7,868 nt of DNA, from positions 20,885 to 28,752 of the forward strand of contig MGOD01000118.1 in NCBI GenBank assembly GCA_001795245.1, read 5' to 3'. Below are positions 6,110-7,868 of the stretch, one piece after another. A program made the translations under genes and the position numbers. The notes beneath the pieces are model-generated. The model was given only the letters and a program-made list of their open reading frames with translations, ran no database searches and was not told where the DNA came from. Within the stretch, counting starts at the first letter, position 1. Each line of letters starts with the position of its first letter. Origin of the DNA: Chloroflexi bacterium RBG_16_70_13 (GTDB lineage Bacteria > Chloroflexota > Limnocylindria > Limnocylindrales > CSP1-4).

Positions 6110-6376
6110 TCAGGCGGCCGTGTGATGGTCCATCCCTTCGATGGACCAGCGACGGGCGCGATGCCGGTACGAGAGCGTCAACCTGGCGATCGGAGTATCG
6201 ACCTCGAAGATCGTCCGCGGACCCACCACGACCGGGTACGCCGATGTCTCGTCGCGGACGCCGAGGACCTGGGTGACGGGCACACGCTGGGCGTGCCACG
6301 TGATCTCACGGGGCCGGCCGTCGAACCAGTCGGCCCGGACCCGGACCTGGACCGGATCGACTCGGATCATGGCCAC
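6110..6376 (-). CDS. DUF6504-like small protein, SOS-type promoter
   Basis: An 88-residue basic protein with no signal peptide or membrane segment. Its alternating hydrophobic pattern suggests a small beta-sheet fold: VQVRVRADWFDGRP (9-22), ITWHAQRVPVTQVLG (25-39), TIFEVDTPIARLTLSY (55-70), and a Trp near the end (WSIEG, 77-81). The layout recalls DUF6504 proteins, which from memory tend to occur near translesion polymerase genes; I hold this family name only moderately. No catalytic motif is visible and the biochemical role is unknown. The GTG at 6376 is chosen over ATG at 6370 because AAAGGAG ends exactly 6 nt before it. The gene lies 171 nt downstream of dinB but has its own strong promoter overlapped by two LexA-type boxes, so damage-inducible expression is likely. 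Confidence 0.75.
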   Translation of the reverse strand: MAMIRVDPVQVRVRADWFDGRPREITWHAQRVPVTQVLGVRDETSAYPVVVGPRTIFEVDTPIARLTLSYRHRARRWSIEGMDHHTAA

Positions 6377-6382
6377 GGATGG

Positions 6383-6389
6383 CTCCTTT
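6383..6389 (-). promoter_or_regulatory. Strong Shine-Dalgarno of the DUF6504-like gene
   Basis: AAAGGAG on the minus strand (6389 to 6383) sits 6 nt before the GTG at 6376 and 12 nt before the ATG at 6370, deciding for the GTG. It is the best ribosome-binding site in the window, in contrast to the leaderless starts of fchA and the MFS gene. Confidence 0.75.
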
Positions 6390-6440
6390 CCGGGGGCGGA
6401 AGGTGCTGCGCTCGCTCCTGCGGCCGGGCACTGGTCGCCA

Positions 6441-6452
6441 GAACGGGTGTTC
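6441..6452. promoter_or_regulatory. LexA-type SOS box, distal to promoter
   Basis: GAACGGGTGTTC matches the GAAC-N4-GTTC pattern of Gram-positive-type LexA (Cheo) boxes. It lies just downstream of the -10, around +6 to +17 of the expected transcript, where a bound repressor would block initiation or early elongation. Its centre is 33 bp from that of the second box, about three helical turns. Confidence 0.7.
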
Positions 6453-6463
6453 GATATGGTCGA

Positions 6464-6493
6464 AGCCTAGACCGAACACCTGTTCGATGTCAA
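6464..6493 (-). promoter_or_regulatory. Promoter of the DUF6504-like gene
   Basis: On the minus strand a perfect TTGACA -35 (6493 to 6488), an 18-nt spacer and a TAGGCT -10 (6469 to 6464, TANNNT pattern) form the best promoter in the window. The predicted start is near 6457, leaving an untranslated leader of about 80 nt. A LexA-type box fills the spacer. Confidence 0.7.
6474..6485. promoter_or_regulatory. LexA-type SOS box within the promoter spacer
   Basis: GAACACCTGTTC, extended by one pair to CGAACACCTGTTCG (6473-6486), has perfect 6-bp arms around a 2-bp centre and matches the Gram-positive-type LexA consensus. It lies between the -35 and -10, a standard repressing position. Confidence 0.8.
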
Positions 6494-6496
6494 GCG

Positions 6497-6519
6497 GGTT
6501 CGGCTCCGATGAGCGAACC
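6497..6519 (-). terminator. Possible terminator hairpin after dinB
   Basis: On the minus strand GGTTCG-CTC, loop ATCG, GAG-(C)-CGAACC folds into nine base pairs with one bulged C. It starts 28 nt past the dinB stop and just before the -35 of the next gene. No T-tract follows. It would separate dinB from the SOS-type promoter downstream. Confidence 0.35.
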
Positions 6520-6547
6520 TTCGGGCCGCGCCGTGCCAGCTAGCCTG

Positions 6548-7868
6548 TCACGGGCTCTCGGGGCGCTCCAGCGCCTCCTCGGGCTCGGGCTGGCCGGCCC
6601 GAACGTCGATGTCGACGTCGGGGTCCGGCACCGGCGGCAGCTCCGCCTTCGGTCGCTTCCGGCCGGTCCGCTCGACGTCCGCCGCCAGCTCGCCCCGCCG
6701 CTCCGTCGCCGTCCCGAAGTCGCGCTCGAAGGGGGCCGGCAGACCGGCCCGGAGCAGTCGGGCGCGAGTGACGGCGCGCGGCCCGAATCGCCGGCGAACT
6801 TCGTCCGCGGCCTCGACCGCCAGGCGCCGTCGAGGATCGAGCGTCTCGAACAGGCCGAGCTGCTCGCGCTCGCCGAGATGCGAGGCGGTGACCCCGAGGA
6901 GCCGGATCTTCTTCCCCCGGGTCTCGGGCCTGGCCAGCTCGACGGCGGCCCGCCAGATCGGCTCGGTCAGGTCGGTCGGCTCCGGCAGCGTCCGCTGGCG
7001 GGTGACCGTGTTGAAGCCGGAGTCTCGGACCTTGACCGTCACGGTCCCGGCCTTGACACCGGCCGATCGGAGGCGGCCGGAAACGCCTTCCGAGAGGGCC
7101 AGCAGCGTCCGCTCGAGAACGTCGGGGTCGGAGGTGTCCAGGTCGAACGTCGTCTCGTGGCCGATCGTCTTGGCCGCGTCGGGGTCGTCGACCGGGTCGC
7201 CGTCGAGCCCGTGGGCCCGATCGACGAGCGTCGCGCCGTGCTTCCCGAACCGCCGGACCAGCGCTGCGCGGTCCATCGCGGCGAGGTCGCCGATCGTGGC
7301 CACCCCGAAGTCGCGCAGGGCGGCCGCGGTCTGCGGCCCGACGCCCCACAGGCGCGAGATCGGCAACGGCGCCAGGAAGGCCGCCTCCTCGCCCGGTGGG
7401 ACGACGACCAGCCCGTCCGGCTTGCGGAGGTCCGAGCCGATCTTGGCCACGAGCTTCGTCGCGGCGACGCCGACCGACGCCGTCAGCCGGACCTCGTCGC
7501 GGATCGCGTCCTTGATCCGGCGGGCGATCGTCGCCCCGTCCCCGAAGAGCGCCCGCGACGCCGTCACGTCGAGGAAGGCCTCGTCGATCGAGATTGGCTC
7601 GACGAGCGGCGTGAACCGCCGCAGGATCGCCATGACCTCGCGGCTCACGCGCTGGTAGAGGGCCCCGTTCACCGGCACGAAGATGCAATCGGGACAGAGT
7701 CGCTTCGCGGTCCGGATCGGCATCGCCGAATGGACGCCGAACTTCCTGGCCTCGTACGAGGCCGCGCTCACGACGCCGCGATCGCCCGTCCCGCCCATGC
7801 CCACGGCGACAGGCTTGCCGCGGAGCTCCGGGTGGTCGCGTTGCTCGACGGCGGCGAAGAAGGCATCG
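6548..7868 (-). CDS. dinB: DNA polymerase IV (DinB, Y family), 5' end cut by window edge
   Basis: Error-prone translesion DNA polymerase that extends from damaged or misaligned templates. The visible 439 residues begin at DAFFAAVEQRD, so only the first ten or so residues, with the first catalytic Asp, are outside. Seen in order (numbered from the edge): the Asp and FF of the metal-binding/steric-gate motif (1-4), YEARKFGV (38-45), catalytic SIDE (93-96, Asp95 and Glu96), SVGVAATKLVAKIGSDLRKPDG (finger region, near 131-152), a helix-hairpin-helix thumb (about 169-196), the little-finger domain, and a QLGLF beta-clamp motif (336-340). A tail of about 60 residues rich in Pro, Glu, Asp and Arg ends the protein, longer than the roughly 350-residue E. 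coli enzyme but like long actinobacterial forms. Catalytic residues are intact. Its promoter is beyond the right edge. Confidence 0.95.
   Translation of the reverse strand, partial: DAFFAAVEQRDHPELRGKPVAVGMGGTGDRGVVSAASYEARKFGVHSAMPIRTAKRLCPDCIFVPVNGALYQRVSREVMAILRRFTPLVEPISIDEAFLDVTASRALFGDGATIARRIKDAIRDEVRLTASVGVAATKLVAKIGSDLRKPDGLVVVPPGEEAAFLAPLPISRLWGVGPQTAAALRDFGVATIGDLAAMDRAALVRRFGKHGATLVDRAHGLDGDPVDDPDAAKTIGHETTFDLDTSDPDVLERTLLALSEGVSGRLRSAGVKAGTVTVKVRDSGFNTVTRQRTLPEPTDLTEPIWRAAVELARPETRGKKIRLLGVTASHLGEREQLGLFETLDPRRRLAVEAADEVRRRFGPRAVTRARLLRAGLPAPFERDFGTATERRGELAADVERTGRKRPKAELPPVPDPDVDIDVRAGQPEPEEALERPESP

Noticed and set aside
6540..7688. Second minus-strand frame within dinB
   Set aside because: Arg/Gly-rich shadow of the clear DinB frame.
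1..7868. CRISPR array, tRNA, rRNA, insertion sequence, prophage or defence genes
   Set aside because: No regularly spaced repeats, cloverleaf-like segments, transposase motifs, terminal repeats or phage genes were seen on either strand.

Overview
This is a very GC-rich bacterial window with many GTG starts and tight operon packing. It contains two apparently leaderless genes, whose -10-like hexamers lie 6-7 nt before the start codon, and LexA boxes of the GAAC-N4-GTTC type. Together these suggest a high-GC Gram-positive-type or Chloroflexota-like bacterium. That placement is inference; no rRNA or other taxonomic marker is present. All genes except one lie on the minus strand.

Left part (1-1322): the N-terminal 348 residues of an MFS transporter run off the left edge on the minus strand. 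It is divergent from a small plus-strand gene for a 73-aa protein with a His/Asp-rich N-terminus and one membrane segment. The two starts are 55 bp apart, and their candidate promoters overlap.

Centre (1342-5869, minus strand): a compact one-carbon operon in the order fchA, folD, fhs, then an S-adenosylhomocysteine-hydrolase-like gene. fchA and folD overlap by 4 nt (GTGA); the next gaps are 39 and 22 nt. Fhs, FchA and FolD connect formate to 5,10-methylene-tetrahydrofolate. The FolD lacks the lysine of the family YxxxK motif (Ile instead), the residue required for cyclohydrolase activity in bifunctional FolD. A stand-alone cyclohydrolase is translationally coupled to it, which suggests the two activities have been divided. 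The AdoHcyase-like protein keeps the NAD-dependent chemistry residues but has changed the adenosine-binding residues and lost the C-terminal tail, so its substrate is uncertain.

Right part (5857-7868): a 253-bp spacer holds two strong inverted repeats. It is followed by a small DUF6504-like gene with a near-consensus promoter and two LexA-type boxes, then the 3' 439 codons of a DinB-type DNA polymerase IV running off the right edge. The last two genes look like a DNA-damage-response locus.

No tRNA, rRNA, CRISPR array, transposon or prophage feature was found, and no gap without a gene exceeds 300 bp.
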